Source: CALNYX01 sp942490925 (GTDB lineage Bacteria; Chlamydiota; Chlamydiia; Chlamydiales; JAAKFR01). From it: DNA of 64,000 nt. The position numbers and the translations under genes are program-made. The stretch is taken from positions 310,001 through 374,000 of the forward strand of contig CALNYX010000017.1 of NCBI GenBank assembly GCA_942490925.1, read 5' to 3'. The notes beneath the pieces were generated by a model that was not told the DNA's origin, did no database searches, and saw only the letters and a program-made list of their open reading frames with translations. Shown here in pieces: positions 39,686 to 47,912 of this stretch. Every line of letters begins with the position of its first letter. The stretch's first letter is position 1.

Positions 39686-41092
39686 TTACCAGAGTCCAAG
39701 GAATTTCCACCAGAGGGAACCAAGACCCATCCAGATAATGAGGTTGACAATACTGAGTATGAAGCCGATACGCCACCAATCTTTTACATCGATATAGCCT
39801 GAACCAAAGTAGATCGGCGCAGGACCACTGCCATAATGGGTCAAGCCACCAAAGAGGTTACTGGAAAATGCAAAGACAAGAATCGCAAGTGTCGGAGGAG
39901 CGCCAAGTCCAATGGCAACCATCAAGAAGGCAGGATACATCGCGCCAACATGAGCGGTATTGCTCGCAAAAAAGTAGTGCGAATAGAAGTAGATGAGACC
40001 GAGGATAAAGAAGGCTGGAACCCAGCCCATACCATGAACGACACCGACAACTTGCTCGCTAAACCAGGGTGTGAAGCCGAGTCGATTGAGTGAGGTGGCA
40101 AGCATGATGAGCGAGGCAAACCAGATGAATGTATCCCAAGCGCTCTTCTCTTGAAGGACTTCATCCCAGCCCAGTACTTGAAAGAGCAGGATCAGAGCAA
40201 GGCCCATGAGCGCTGCAGTTGTCGCTTTCATATGAATTAATCCGCCAAGAATCCACAAGGTGAGTAAGAGAACAAAGATGCCGAGCATGAGCCACTCTTG
40301 TTTGCTCAAAGCGCCCATATCACGCAGTTGCTTTTGTGCCTGCTTAGCAGCATCAGGTGTATAGTGAATTTCAGGGGGGTAGAGTTTGTAGACAATCAAA
40401 GGCATGATAGCAAGACTGATCAGGCCTGGAACAATAGCAGCTAAAGCCCACTCGCCCCAGCCCAGGTGGTACCCAGCATCTTGTGTGAGTCCAGCAAGAA
40501 AAGGGTTGGCGGCCATGGCGGTTAAGAACATAGCACTTGTAATAACAGAGCCTTGGTAGGCGACTTTCATTAAAAACGAACCGATGCGTCTTTGTGTCCC
40601 TTGAGCAGGATCGCTATCAAACGATTGGGCAATCCCACGCGCGACTGGAAAGACGACACCACCTGTCCGCGCAGTGACACTTGGAATAGCAGGGGAGAGA
40701 ATAAATTCACTTGTCAGCAGTCCATAGCTAAGTCCAAGTGTTTTCTTACCAAAGAGTCCAACAAAGTAATAGGCAATGCGTTTTCCTAAGCCTGTTTTGA
40801 TAAACCCTCGCGAGATGAAAAATGCAAAGACGACAAGCCATGCAATTTCACTATGAAAACCAGCAAGCGTCTCCTCAAGTGTAAGCGTATGAGTGAGTGT
40901 TGCTGCGCTCATAGCAAGGATTGAGATTGCACCAATCGGAAAAGGCTTGAGGATGATCCCAAGGATGGTTGCCAAAAAGATGGCAAGTAGGTGCCATGCT
41001 TTTTCGGGGACATCTTGGGGAGCTGGGCAAAACCAAATGGCTAGGCCAAACAGAAAGATAACAAAGAGATGAATGAGTTGTTTCTTGGTCAC
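39686..41092 (-). CDS. DASS-family dicarboxylate/sodium carrier
   Basis: A 468-residue inner-membrane protein with about 12 helices. It has the DASS (SLC13/CitT) features FLATILGIILKPFPIGAISI, FAFFISRGFIKTGLGKRIAY, SVTARTGGVVFPV and TAHVGAMYPAFL, with repeated SNT-like turns. These carriers bring in 2-oxoglutarate, malate or succinate; in Chlamydia a related carrier (SodiT) takes TCA intermediates from the host. The gene stands alone, following the T3-like gene on the same strand after its terminator. Confidence 0.85.
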   Translation of the reverse strand: MTKKQLIHLFVIFLFGLAIWFCPAPQDVPEKAWHLLAIFLATILGIILKPFPIGAISILAMSAATLTHTLTLEETLAGFHSEIAWLVVFAFFISRGFIKTGLGKRIAYYFVGLFGKKTLGLSYGLLTSEFILSPAIPSVTARTGGVVFPVARGIAQSFDSDPAQGTQRRIGSFLMKVAYQGSVITSAMFLTAMAANPFLAGLTQDAGYHLGWGEWALAAIVPGLISLAIMPLIVYKLYPPEIHYTPDAAKQAQKQLRDMGALSKQEWLMLGIFVLLLTLWILGGLIHMKATTAALMGLALILLFQVLGWDEVLQEKSAWDTFIWFASLIMLATSLNRLGFTPWFSEQVVGVVHGMGWVPAFFILGLIYFYSHYFFASNTAHVGAMYPAFLMVAIGLGAPPTLAILVFAFSSNLFGGLTHYGSGPAPIYFGSGYIDVKDWWRIGFILSIVNLIIWMGLGSLWWKFLGLW

Positions 41093-41134
41093 AATAGGTG
41101 GAGAAACATATCTCTATTAGGGCGAAAAGGCAAG

Positions 41135-41164
41135 AAAAAAGGCCCTCCCTTTTGGGGAGAGCCT
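41135..41164 (-). terminator. Terminator of the 402-residue gene
   Basis: On the minus strand AGGCTCTCCCC-AAAA-GGGAGGGCCT is followed by TTTTTT. One mismatch interrupts the stem. Confidence 0.75.
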
Positions 41165-41175
41165 CTGTTTTAGGC

Positions 41176-42384
41176 TTAGACGGCGCCTTGGAAACCACTC
41201 GAGACGGTACTTGTGATTCGATCCGAAGTCTGTTGCAAGATCTGCATCGCTTGGTCAACGTTACTCTGAGATCCTTGCATCACACTATCAGTTCGACCAA
41301 AGGCCTGCTGATAAAACTGCACCTGAATGTCACCCATTTTCTCAACAGCTTGCCATTTACCCGCTAATTTTTGGAAGGCGGCAATCTTACTCTTGTAGGT
41401 GTACTGGGTTAGGGCGTTTGAACCACCGGTTAACATCTGGACTAACATCGCATGCTGCGCAGCTGAGGTCAAAGCTTTCAGTGCAGGTGAGGAGTGAGAA
41501 AACGCTTTTTTAAGCTTCTGCAACATCCTTTTTGCACTTCTTTTCGTCTTACCACCATAGATTCTCTCAATTTCTGAATCTTGGTACCCTTTTGTTGCTT
41601 TTTCAAGAGCAGCTTCCTCTTCTGTCTTAGGTCCAATTCGTGAAGAAGCTTCCTCAACAGCTGTTTGTGCTTCTGTTCGAGGTCCCTGAGTTTCCATTCG
41701 TTTTAGAGTCTGCTCCTCACCAATGTCATCATTTTTAAGGAGGGCTGAACCTTCAGCATCAGCGGCTTCTCCACCTGTGGCATCAGATGCGACGTTCTCT
41801 GGCTCAGCAGCTGCCGACCATGTTCCAAGACCAATTGCTGCGGTAAATCCAACGATATCCACAATACCCATAATCCTTGACATCTTACCTTCGTTCTCAG
41901 TAGCGCTAGCCTGTGCATCAGCAGCATTCTCGGTCGCTTTCGCAATCACAGGAGCCATCTTGATGTTCATCATCATGTTCTGGGAAGCCTCATGCCACAG
42001 TGTCTGCCAGAAGTTCGAGTTACACTTCGCCTGAAGAATCATCACCTCCGCAACAATCGCAATCAAACTCACCCCTTTTCCTGATCCAAGTGTCGGGTTT
42101 TTAGGTAGATTCGCATGGGGAAGACGCGGCTTCAATAGCTCTTTATCACCCTTTAACACAGGGTGTTCTCCTCGAACTGCCTGAGAAAGCGTCTCTCTAG
42201 GAGATCTTCCGAAACGTTGATTAGCTAGACGCTGCTTTGCATGGGCTCTATTTGATTGTTGATTCCCACGTACATCTTGAGCTTCGTGCTTTTGAGCACG
42301 CTGCTGTTGATAGCTCTGCTGGTTAATCAGGCTATTAAGGAACTGTGACTGACTATCTGATCCTTGTGTTCCTAGACTACTCAT
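41176..42384 (-). CDS. Possible type III secretion translocator-like protein
   Basis: A 402-residue protein with a Gln- and Ser-rich N terminus (MSSLGTQGSDSQSQFLNSLI), a hydrophobic stretch at about 95-112 (VSLIAIVAEVMILQAK), another at about 170-192 (MGIVDIVGFTAAIGLG), an acidic, Ala-rich middle and a C-terminal amphipathic helical region ending STVSSGFQGAV. The build and the ending recall the CopB/CopD translocators of chlamydiae, which form pores in host membranes, but I cannot verify homology. It has a clear RBS (AAGGGG), its own strong promoter and terminator. It may also be an unrelated lineage-specific effector. Confidence 0.45.
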   Translation of the reverse strand: MSSLGTQGSDSQSQFLNSLINQQSYQQQRAQKHEAQDVRGNQQSNRAHAKQRLANQRFGRSPRETLSQAVRGEHPVLKGDKELLKPRLPHANLPKNPTLGSGKGVSLIAIVAEVMILQAKCNSNFWQTLWHEASQNMMMNIKMAPVIAKATENAADAQASATENEGKMSRIMGIVDIVGFTAAIGLGTWSAAAEPENVASDATGGEAADAEGSALLKNDDIGEEQTLKRMETQGPRTEAQTAVEEASSRIGPKTEEEAALEKATKGYQDSEIERIYGGKTKRSAKRMLQKLKKAFSHSSPALKALTSAAQHAMLVQMLTGGSNALTQYTYKSKIAAFQKLAGKWQAVEKMGDIQVQFYQQAFGRTDSVMQGSQSNVDQAMQILQQTSDRITSTVSSGFQGAV

Positions 42385-42423
42385 ATTTGTTACCCCTTTT
42401 ATTGTGTATCTATTAAATATATT

Positions 42424-42466
42424 AATTAACGTTAATTATTATAACACTTTACGTAATTAAATTCAA
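42424..42466 (-). promoter_or_regulatory. Promoter and palindrome of the 402-residue gene
   Basis: On the minus strand TTGAAT (42461-42466), 17 bp and TATAAT (42438-42443) form a near-consensus promoter. The perfect palindrome AATTAACGTTAATT (42424-42437) lies at the expected start of transcription, as a repressor site would. The leader would be about 45 nt. Confidence 0.6.
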
Positions 42467-42607
42467 ATTTTTATTATAAAGACAATATTAACACAGAGAG
42501 AGTTAATAGATGGTTTATCTGTCTTATATATAATAATGACTAGTTTTGTAATAGAGGACTTAATAAACACAATTATCGCAGCTGTTGTTAATAGGGGCTT
42601 AACAAAA

Positions 42608-42651
42608 AGACCCAAAATAGCATGTTTTCATCTCGTGACGACACTATCTAG
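42608..42651. repeat. Single arm of the 34.9-35.1 kb palindrome
   Basis: GACCCAAAATAGCATGTTTTCATCTCGTGACGA (shown in parts: AAAATAGCATGTTTT, ATCTCGTGACGA, ATCTAG) matches 35041-35083 with a few changes. The other arm is not seen upstream. The stretch 42467-42607 is AT-rich and featureless to me. Confidence 0.65.
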
Positions 42652-42785
42652 AAATTGATGAACTCTTTACTCAATTTGAAGAGCCTATCAATCCATCTCA
42701 TATCGGCAGACTAATTGAAGATTGTGTAAAGGGAGTGTATTATACTTATTTGAAGGATTGGAGTGAGGCAATTTCCCTAGGGTGA
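42639..42785 (+). pseudogene. Decapitated gene remnant
   Basis: Directly after the repeat arm an open frame without a start codon reads YLEIDELFTQFEEP, INPSHIGRLIEDCVKG and VYYTYLKDWSEAISLG to a stop at 42783-42785. Composition looks coding. The repeat joins it exactly at the point where it loses its 5' part. I do not recognise the family. From 42786 to 42972 short frames exist on both strands, and an inverted repeat TCTTAACG/CGTTAAGA (42891/42954) is present, but I see no gene. Confidence 0.4.
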
Positions 42786-42972
42786 GTACTATGTTGGATA
42801 AGCGGACAAACCTTAGTTTAGCATGGCCGCCAGCAGCTGATTTAAGACTTAGCTCACTACGGGCAATACATTTGGCATGGCTTGATCGTGTCTTAACGCA
42901 AAATAGAGTTTTTTTTCTTTCACGTAAGCGGTTAAGCAGCCTATCCAATGAGTCGTTAAGATACTTCTCGAT

Positions 42973-43722
42973 TTAGGGGAGTAAAAAGGCGTCTTGGGAG
43001 AGCCACTTTTCCATTTCAGAAACAGTATCTTCAATCAATTCTGCAGAGGAAAACAGTCGGAAGAGATGTTTCTCTTTACGCTCAGTCAACACAGCGCCAA
43101 CATCTTCTAAGCTGATAAAGCAAGGGTCGATCAAGCCATCTTGGAAAGCTTGTTTAATCTCATCATAAAGCTCTTCAGGATAGAGATCGCAACAACTCGA
43201 AATTAAATTATCCCAAACAAATGAAGGCCAACGTTCAAGGGTATTAAAGAGGGTTTTGAAGTAGGTGATCACCTCAGTTCGCGAAGTCAGGCCACAACCA
43301 ACTAAGGTAACAAGAGCTGTTTGACAAGCAGCGCGCACATACTCATTCGCATCTGAGTTTTCAATGAGCTCTTGAATGGGTCCAATGTCTTTGCCACAAA
43401 CGCTTGCCAAGATGCGACAGAGATCTTCAGTTAGCACGTCGCCTGCAATGGTCGTCGAAATGTCTCCAGGAAAGGAGAAGAGGCGTAAAATAAGAGGGTA
43501 GGCGCGCGGTTCTCGAAATTGGGCAAGTAGATACATCGCATAGAGATGGCCTTGATAATTGTCGTGCTCAATGATTTCATCGATACGTGCAATCGCGTCA
43601 TGTAAGAGGTCAAGTAGATAAGGCGTCATCACCTCATGCTTTGCAATCGCCGCCTCGATTGCTTCTCGTGGCAGCTCTCCCATGTCATAGGCCAGTTCTT
43701 CTAGAATGTGTGCTGTTTCCAT
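42973..43722 (-). CDS. DUF1186-family protein
   Basis: A soluble helical protein of about 249 residues that starts METAHILEELAYDMGELPRE and continues with a series of HEAT-like helices (HLYAMYLLAQFREPRAYPLI; GDVLTEDLCRILASVC). This pattern matches DUF1186, a family of unknown function found in chlamydiae and some proteobacteria. I chose the ATG at 43722 over 43788 because it begins with the family's first helix. Confidence 0.65.
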   Translation of the reverse strand: METAHILEELAYDMGELPREAIEAAIAKHEVMTPYLLDLLHDAIARIDEIIEHDNYQGHLYAMYLLAQFREPRAYPLILRLFSFPGDISTTIAGDVLTEDLCRILASVCGKDIGPIQELIENSDANEYVRAACQTALVTLVGCGLTSRTEVITYFKTLFNTLERWPSFVWDNLISSCCDLYPEELYDEIKQAFQDGLIDPCFISLEDVGAVLTERKEKHLFRLFSSAELIEDTVSEMEKWLSQDAFLLP

Positions 43723-43911
43723 ATCTAAGCTGCTTATATAGTAAATGTATTTTCCGAGCACTGGCGTGCACAAAAATCTTTTGCCCAATTTACGAAATTT
43801 CCAAAAGAACTCACTGTAGCAAGAAATTCATTTTCACGCTAACATCTGATGAAAAGTGAGGTCTGAAAATCTCCACAATCTGAGTTTTCAGCCCTTTTAA
43901 AAGGAGAAAAA

Positions 43912-44490
43912 ATGCGCACTATACTTTTACTGACTCTTCTGGTAGGCTCTCTCGCCTGTCAACACCAACCGAAGAGGAATTCCATGACTAACCCTACTGT
44001 AACGATCCGGACGAATGTTGGAGATCTGAAAGTCGAACTTTTTCAAAATAAAGCTCCCGATACTGTGGAGAATTTCATGACCTATGTGAATGAAAAACAT
44101 TATGACCAAACAATCTTTCATCGTGTGATTGACGGATTTATGATTCAGGGTGGGGGATTCACTGATGATATGAAACAGAAATCAACACATCAGCCAATTC
44201 GCAACGAAGCGCATAATAAGCTCTCTAATCAACGTGGCACGTTAGCAATGGCGCGCACTTCTGATGTGCATTCGGCGACAAATCAATTCTTTATCAACGT
44301 TTCTGACAACGAATTTCTTGATTACAAAAACTCGACACCTTCTGGCTATGGTTACTGTGTCTTTGGTCAAGTGATTGAAGGAATGGATGTTGTGGATAAG
44401 ATCAAAAAGACAAAGACTGGCAATGCTAAGGGACACCAGGATGTTCCTGTTGAAACCATAAAAATTCTTGAAATTACTAAAGATTCTTAA
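43912..44490 (+). CDS. Cyclophilin-type peptidyl-prolyl isomerase, predicted lipoprotein
   Basis: A 192-residue PPIase with the cyclophilin core: FHRVIDGFMIQGGGF, LAMARTSDVHSATNQFFINV and FGQVIEGMDVVDKI, including the catalytic Arg (FHRV) and the Gln-Phe-Phe of the active site. The first ATG gives a lipoprotein signal (MRTILLLTLLVGSLACQH), with Cys16 after LxxA/S. A second in-frame ATG at 43984 begins MTNPTVTIRTN, has AGAGGA five bases upstream and would give a cytoplasmic form. The first start also has AAGGAG. A terminator follows. Confidence 0.85.
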   Translation: MRTILLLTLLVGSLACQHQPKRNSMTNPTVTIRTNVGDLKVELFQNKAPDTVENFMTYVNEKHYDQTIFHRVIDGFMIQGGGFTDDMKQKSTHQPIRNEAHNKLSNQRGTLAMARTSDVHSATNQFFINVSDNEFLDYKNSTPSGYGYCVFGQVIEGMDVVDKIKKTKTGNAKGHQDVPVETIKILEITKDS

Positions 44491-44493
44491 AAT

Positions 44494-44526
44494 TCAAGGA
44501 GGGTAAGTAGCCCAACCTTGATTTTT
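44494..44526 (+). terminator. Terminator after the PPIase gene
   Basis: TCAAGGAGGG-TAAGTAG-CCCAACCTTGA forms a stem with small bulges, followed by TTTTT. Confidence 0.65.
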
Positions 44527-44554
44527 ATGTAATTTTTAGGTATTTTGTCTCTAT

Positions 44555-44568
44555 GCAGAATGTTCTGC
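44555..44568 (+). promoter_or_regulatory. Near-palindrome before brnQ
   Basis: GCAGAA-TG-TTCTGC lies 30 bp upstream of the brnQ ATG, in the likely leader or promoter, and could be an operator. AGGAGA precedes the start. Confidence 0.3.
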
Positions 44569-44597
44569 TGCCGTCGTTTTGACGAATTAGGAGATAA

Positions 44598-45719
44598 ATG
44601 AAAAAATTTTTAGCTACCTTTGTTGTTGGGATTGCCCTTTTTTCCATGTTTTTTGGTGGAGGAAACCTAACTTTCCCGTTGCTTGTTGGAATTAACTCAT
44701 CTTCAGTTCTCCCTTCAACACTCGGTTTCTTGTTCTCTGGCGTCTTAATCCCTTTCTTTGGCCTAATGATCGGGCTCCACTTTAAAGGGAATTACGAGCA
44801 AAGTCTAGGGGGAATGGGGAAGCGTGTTGCTCAAATTTTTATTTTTCTTCTTCTTGTTTTTTGGATCCCTTTGGGCTCTGGTCCCCGTTGTAATCTATTG
44901 GCTCATGGAGCGCTTTGTCAACTAGGATTGAATTATCCCTTGTGGATTTGCAGCTTCTTCTACAGCGCTTTGATTTACTTTTTGACAATGCATCGGAAAC
45001 ATTTTTTAGAAATTCTAGGAAATATTATCACTCCTATTTTGATGGTTGCGTTGTTCTTCGTGATTTTTTCAATTTTCAATCATAGTAAACAGGTCTCTTT
45101 CAATGCTCATGACTTGTTTTGGAAGGAGATGCGCTCTGGAATGCATGCTGGTTACTACACAATGGATTTCATTGCGGCAATTTTCTTCTCATCGACTATT
45201 ATTAATTTGATTAGAGAACAAAAAAACGTTGCGCCAAAAGAGCAGCGTTCTTTTGTACGTAACGCGTTTTGTATTGGGATTGGACTGCTTTCGATCATCT
45301 ACATTGGAATGATCAGTGTTGGATATGTCAACTCTGAGGTGCTCTCAAATGTATCGACAGAGCAGCTGTTAGCAGCCATTGGCAAGGTGATGTTCCACGA
45401 AAGCTTTTTCTTCGTTGTCGTAGCTATCATTATCTTGAGTGTGCTCTCCACATCAATGGCTCTTGCCCTGGTTTTTTCAGACTATTTGCGGAAGTCGATT
45501 TTCAAGAACAAGGTGAGTCACAAAGTGACGCTCTTCATCGCTATCTCAATTTCCTTTTTGATATCGATGATTGGTTTTGATAGGCTTGCTGTGCTCACAT
45601 CCTATGCGATGTCTATACTCTATCCATTCCTACTCTTGACAGTAGTGGTGAGCTTAAGTCGCAGCGTTTTTGGAGAACGCATTCAAAGTTGGCGTGCTGG
45701 GCGCATCGAAAATCTATAA
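44598..45719 (+). CDS. brnQ: Branched-chain amino acid carrier, BrnQ family
   Basis: A 373-residue membrane protein with about 11-12 helices. The start MKKFLATFVVGIALFSMFFG and FGGGNLTFPLLVGIN match the unwound first helix of BrnQ/LIVCS carriers, which import Leu, Ile or Val with sodium. Chlamydiae depend on host amino acids and carry this family. It stands alone between a terminator and the end of oppF, which it overlaps by 6 bp. It is slightly shorter than E. coli BrnQ (439). Confidence 0.82.
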   Translation: MKKFLATFVVGIALFSMFFGGGNLTFPLLVGINSSSVLPSTLGFLFSGVLIPFFGLMIGLHFKGNYEQSLGGMGKRVAQIFIFLLLVFWIPLGSGPRCNLLAHGALCQLGLNYPLWICSFFYSALIYFLTMHRKHFLEILGNIITPILMVALFFVIFSIFNHSKQVSFNAHDLFWKEMRSGMHAGYYTMDFIAAIFFSSTIINLIREQKNVAPKEQRSFVRNAFCIGIGLLSIIYIGMISVGYVNSEVLSNVSTEQLLAAIGKVMFHESFFFVVVAIIILSVLSTSMALALVFSDYLRKSIFKNKVSHKVTLFIAISISFLISMIGFDRLAVLTSYAMSILYPFLLLTVVVSLSRSVFGERIQSWRAGRIENL

Positions 45720-46646
45720 CTGATGACAAGCAGCAAAATGGTCGGGCTCTAGCTCTTTCCAGACAGGACGCTCTTTGCGGCACTGGTCAGTAGCAAGTGG
45801 GCAGCGACTCGCAAAAGGACAGCCACTAGGCAGTTCAAGCGAAGAGGGGACATCCCCCTGCAACACGATGCGGTTGCGTCTCTTTTCAATCTGTGGATCT
45901 GGAATCGGAATCGAAGATAAAAGCGCTTGTGTGTAGGGATGTCTTGGATTGCTATAGAGCGCATTGCTCGGCGCCAACTCCATCAACTCCCCAAGGTACA
46001 TGACTGCAACGCGGTCTGAAATGTATTTCACAACAGAGAGATCATGAGAGATGAAGAGATAGGTGAGATCCATCTGTTGCTGAAGGTGTTTGAGCAGGTT
46101 GATGATTTGCGCCTGAATTGAAACATCAAGGGCCGAGAGAGGCTCATCACAAACGATGAATTCAGGTTTCACAGCAAGGGCGCGCGCAATGCCAATGCGT
46201 TGCCTCTGGCCTCCGCTAAACTCGTGGGGAAAGCGACTCATGTGTGAGCGATTGAGGCCAACGAGATTGAGGAGCTCTTCGATCCGCTCTTTACGCTTCT
46301 CTCCTTTAGCAAGTCTATGGATATCAATTGGCTCACCAATGATCTGCTGCACGGACATGCGGGGATTGAGCGAGGCATACGGATCTTGAAAGATCATCTG
46401 CATCCGCTTGCGTGTCTGCTTAAGCGCTGTAGCAGAGAGTTGATTTAAGTCCTCTCCATCAAAAAAAACAGAGCCTTCTGTAGGTTCTAACAGGCGTAAT
46501 AGGGTGCGACCAATCGTCGATTTTCCACATCCCGATTCTCCGACAAGACCAAGGGTTTCGCCTCGTCTGATGGCAAGGGAGAGATTGTTGATTGCTGTGA
46601 AGCGGTTGTATTTTTTCGAGAGATTTTTGGCTTCTACGAGATTCAC
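45714..46646 (-). CDS. oppF: Oligopeptide ABC transporter ATPase OppF
   Basis: A 310-residue ABC ATPase with Walker A GESGCGKST, signature FSGGQRQRIGIARAL, Walker B FIVCDEPLSALD and the H-loop LFISHDLSVV. The C-terminal Opp extension has the cysteine motif SGCPFASRCPLATDQC, typical of OppD/OppF. It pairs with OppD as the ATPase dimer. The ATG overlaps the oppD stop by 4 bp. Confidence 0.93.
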   Translation of the reverse strand: MNLVEAKNLSKKYNRFTAINNLSLAIRRGETLGLVGESGCGKSTIGRTLLRLLEPTEGSVFFDGEDLNQLSATALKQTRKRMQMIFQDPYASLNPRMSVQQIIGEPIDIHRLAKGEKRKERIEELLNLVGLNRSHMSRFPHEFSGGQRQRIGIARALAVKPEFIVCDEPLSALDVSIQAQIINLLKHLQQQMDLTYLFISHDLSVVKYISDRVAVMYLGELMELAPSNALYSNPRHPYTQALLSSIPIPDPQIEKRRNRIVLQGDVPSSLELPSGCPFASRCPLATDQCRKERPVWKELEPDHFAACHQL

Positions 46647-47584
46647 GATGGGCTCTCCCAGCAGGCAACTTTCTGCTTTTCATTGATTTGTTGAAGGAGG
46701 GGCATTTTTTGTTGGCAGGCAGAGGTTGCCAGGGGGCAGCGGCTTGAAAAGGCGCAGCCTGGCGGAGGAATAAGGAGGTTAGGTGGTGAACCACTAATCG
46801 GTTCTAGGATTGAGTGCGATTCCATATCGAGACGGGGAATTGAGTTTAACAGTCCACGTGTGTAGGGGTGAGCGGGTGATGCGTAGAGTTCATTGACTGA
46901 GGAGGCTTCCACAATTTTTCCGGCATACATAACAAGGACGCGGTCACACATCCCTGCAACAATTCCCAGATCATGTGTAATCAAAATGATGCTCATGCCG
47001 AGTTGTTTTTGCACTTTTTTCATCAAGTTGAGAATTTGCGCTTGAATGGTGACATCAAGAGCTGTCGTTGGTTCGTCGGCTATGAGGAGCTTGGGGTTAT
47101 GTGCAAGTGCAATAGCAATCATGACTCGTTGGCGCATTCCACCACTTAATTCATGCGGATATTGTCTCATACGTTTTTCTGGATGTGAAATTTCGACAAG
47201 ATTCAGCAGCTCTAAAGCCCGCTTTTCAGCAATATTCTTTGGCAAGACTTCCATGATCTGTTTACCAATGCGCATCGAGGGGTTAAGAGAGGTCATGGGA
47301 TCTTGGAAAATCATTGCGATTTGTTTCCCTCGAATCTGCTGCATCACTTTGCGAGGTTGACCTAGAATAGGATTGTCTTCAAAAGTGATTGAGCCTTTAT
47401 CAATATTGTTGGTGGGAGTAAGGCCCATGATGGTGTGAGCTGTGACGCTTTTGCCACATCCTGATTCTCCAACAATGGCAATCGTCTCACCAGGTTTTAC
47501 ATCGAATGAGATGCCGCGAACGGCATGCACTTTGCCTAGATAGGTTTTAAAGGAGACTTCTAGATCTTCAACACTCAGTAGCAT
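46643..47584 (-). CDS. oppD: Oligopeptide ABC transporter ATPase OppD
   Basis: A 313-residue ABC ATPase with Walker A GESGCGKSV, signature LSGGMRQRVMIAIAL, Walker B LLIADEPTTALDVT, ITHDLGIVAGMCDR, and the C-terminal cysteine segment GCAFSSRCPLATSAC. It is separated from oppC by a 330-bp palindrome that begins inside its start codon, so its translation start lies at the foot of a long hairpin. That may lower or uncouple oppDF expression relative to oppABC. Confidence 0.93.
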   Translation of the reverse strand: MLLSVEDLEVSFKTYLGKVHAVRGISFDVKPGETIAIVGESGCGKSVTAHTIMGLTPTNNIDKGSITFEDNPILGQPRKVMQQIRGKQIAMIFQDPMTSLNPSMRIGKQIMEVLPKNIAEKRALELLNLVEISHPEKRMRQYPHELSGGMRQRVMIAIALAHNPKLLIADEPTTALDVTIQAQILNLMKKVQKQLGMSIILITHDLGIVAGMCDRVLVMYAGKIVEASSVNELYASPAHPYTRGLLNSIPRLDMESHSILEPISGSPPNLLIPPPGCAFSSRCPLATSACQQKMPLLQQINEKQKVACWESPS

Positions 47585-47912
47585 GAACCTATCCGTAAAT
47601 TGTTTTTAAGCGATTTTTTTCAGATTTTTGAGTAAGTTTTGCTAGCCAAATTGAAAACCATCTTATGGAACCTCTGAATAATGCCCACACCAGATCTAGC
47701 ACCGATCTTTTTGCCAGAACCTCATTCTCGCCTTCACTAACCCCCAAGGGGTTAGAATCAGGCTCCGAATTTAGTTCTGACAAAAATCTAGGCGCTATCT
47801 CCAATATGGGCATTATTCAGAGGTTCCTTAGGTAAGATGGTTGAAATTGGGCTAGCAAAAGTTGCCAAAAAGATGAGGAAAAGCGGTAACTAGAATTTAC
47901 GGATGGGTTCAT
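47583..47912. repeat. 330-bp palindrome filling the oppC-oppD gap, with a 161-bp transposon-like core
   Basis: The outer arms run from ATGAACCTATCCGTAAATT (47583 on) to AATTTACGGATGGGTTCAT (ending 47912) and pair inward through TTTTGCTAGCC and ACCATCTTA. The core 47667-47827 has 21-bp perfect ends, GGAACCTCTGAATAATGCCC and its complement, with a self-complementary interior and the tip CTAACCCCCAAGGGGTTAG (47737-47755). TTA flanks the core on both sides; removing it with one TTA leaves the perfect palindrome ACCATCTTAGGTAAGATGGT. So a MITE appears to have entered the loop of an existing hairpin. Confidence 0.85.

Noticed and set aside
42688..42976. Overlapping short frames on both strands (86, 64 and 61 codons)
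   Set aside because: No RBS, competing frames and remnant-like surroundings; composition gives no clear coding strand.
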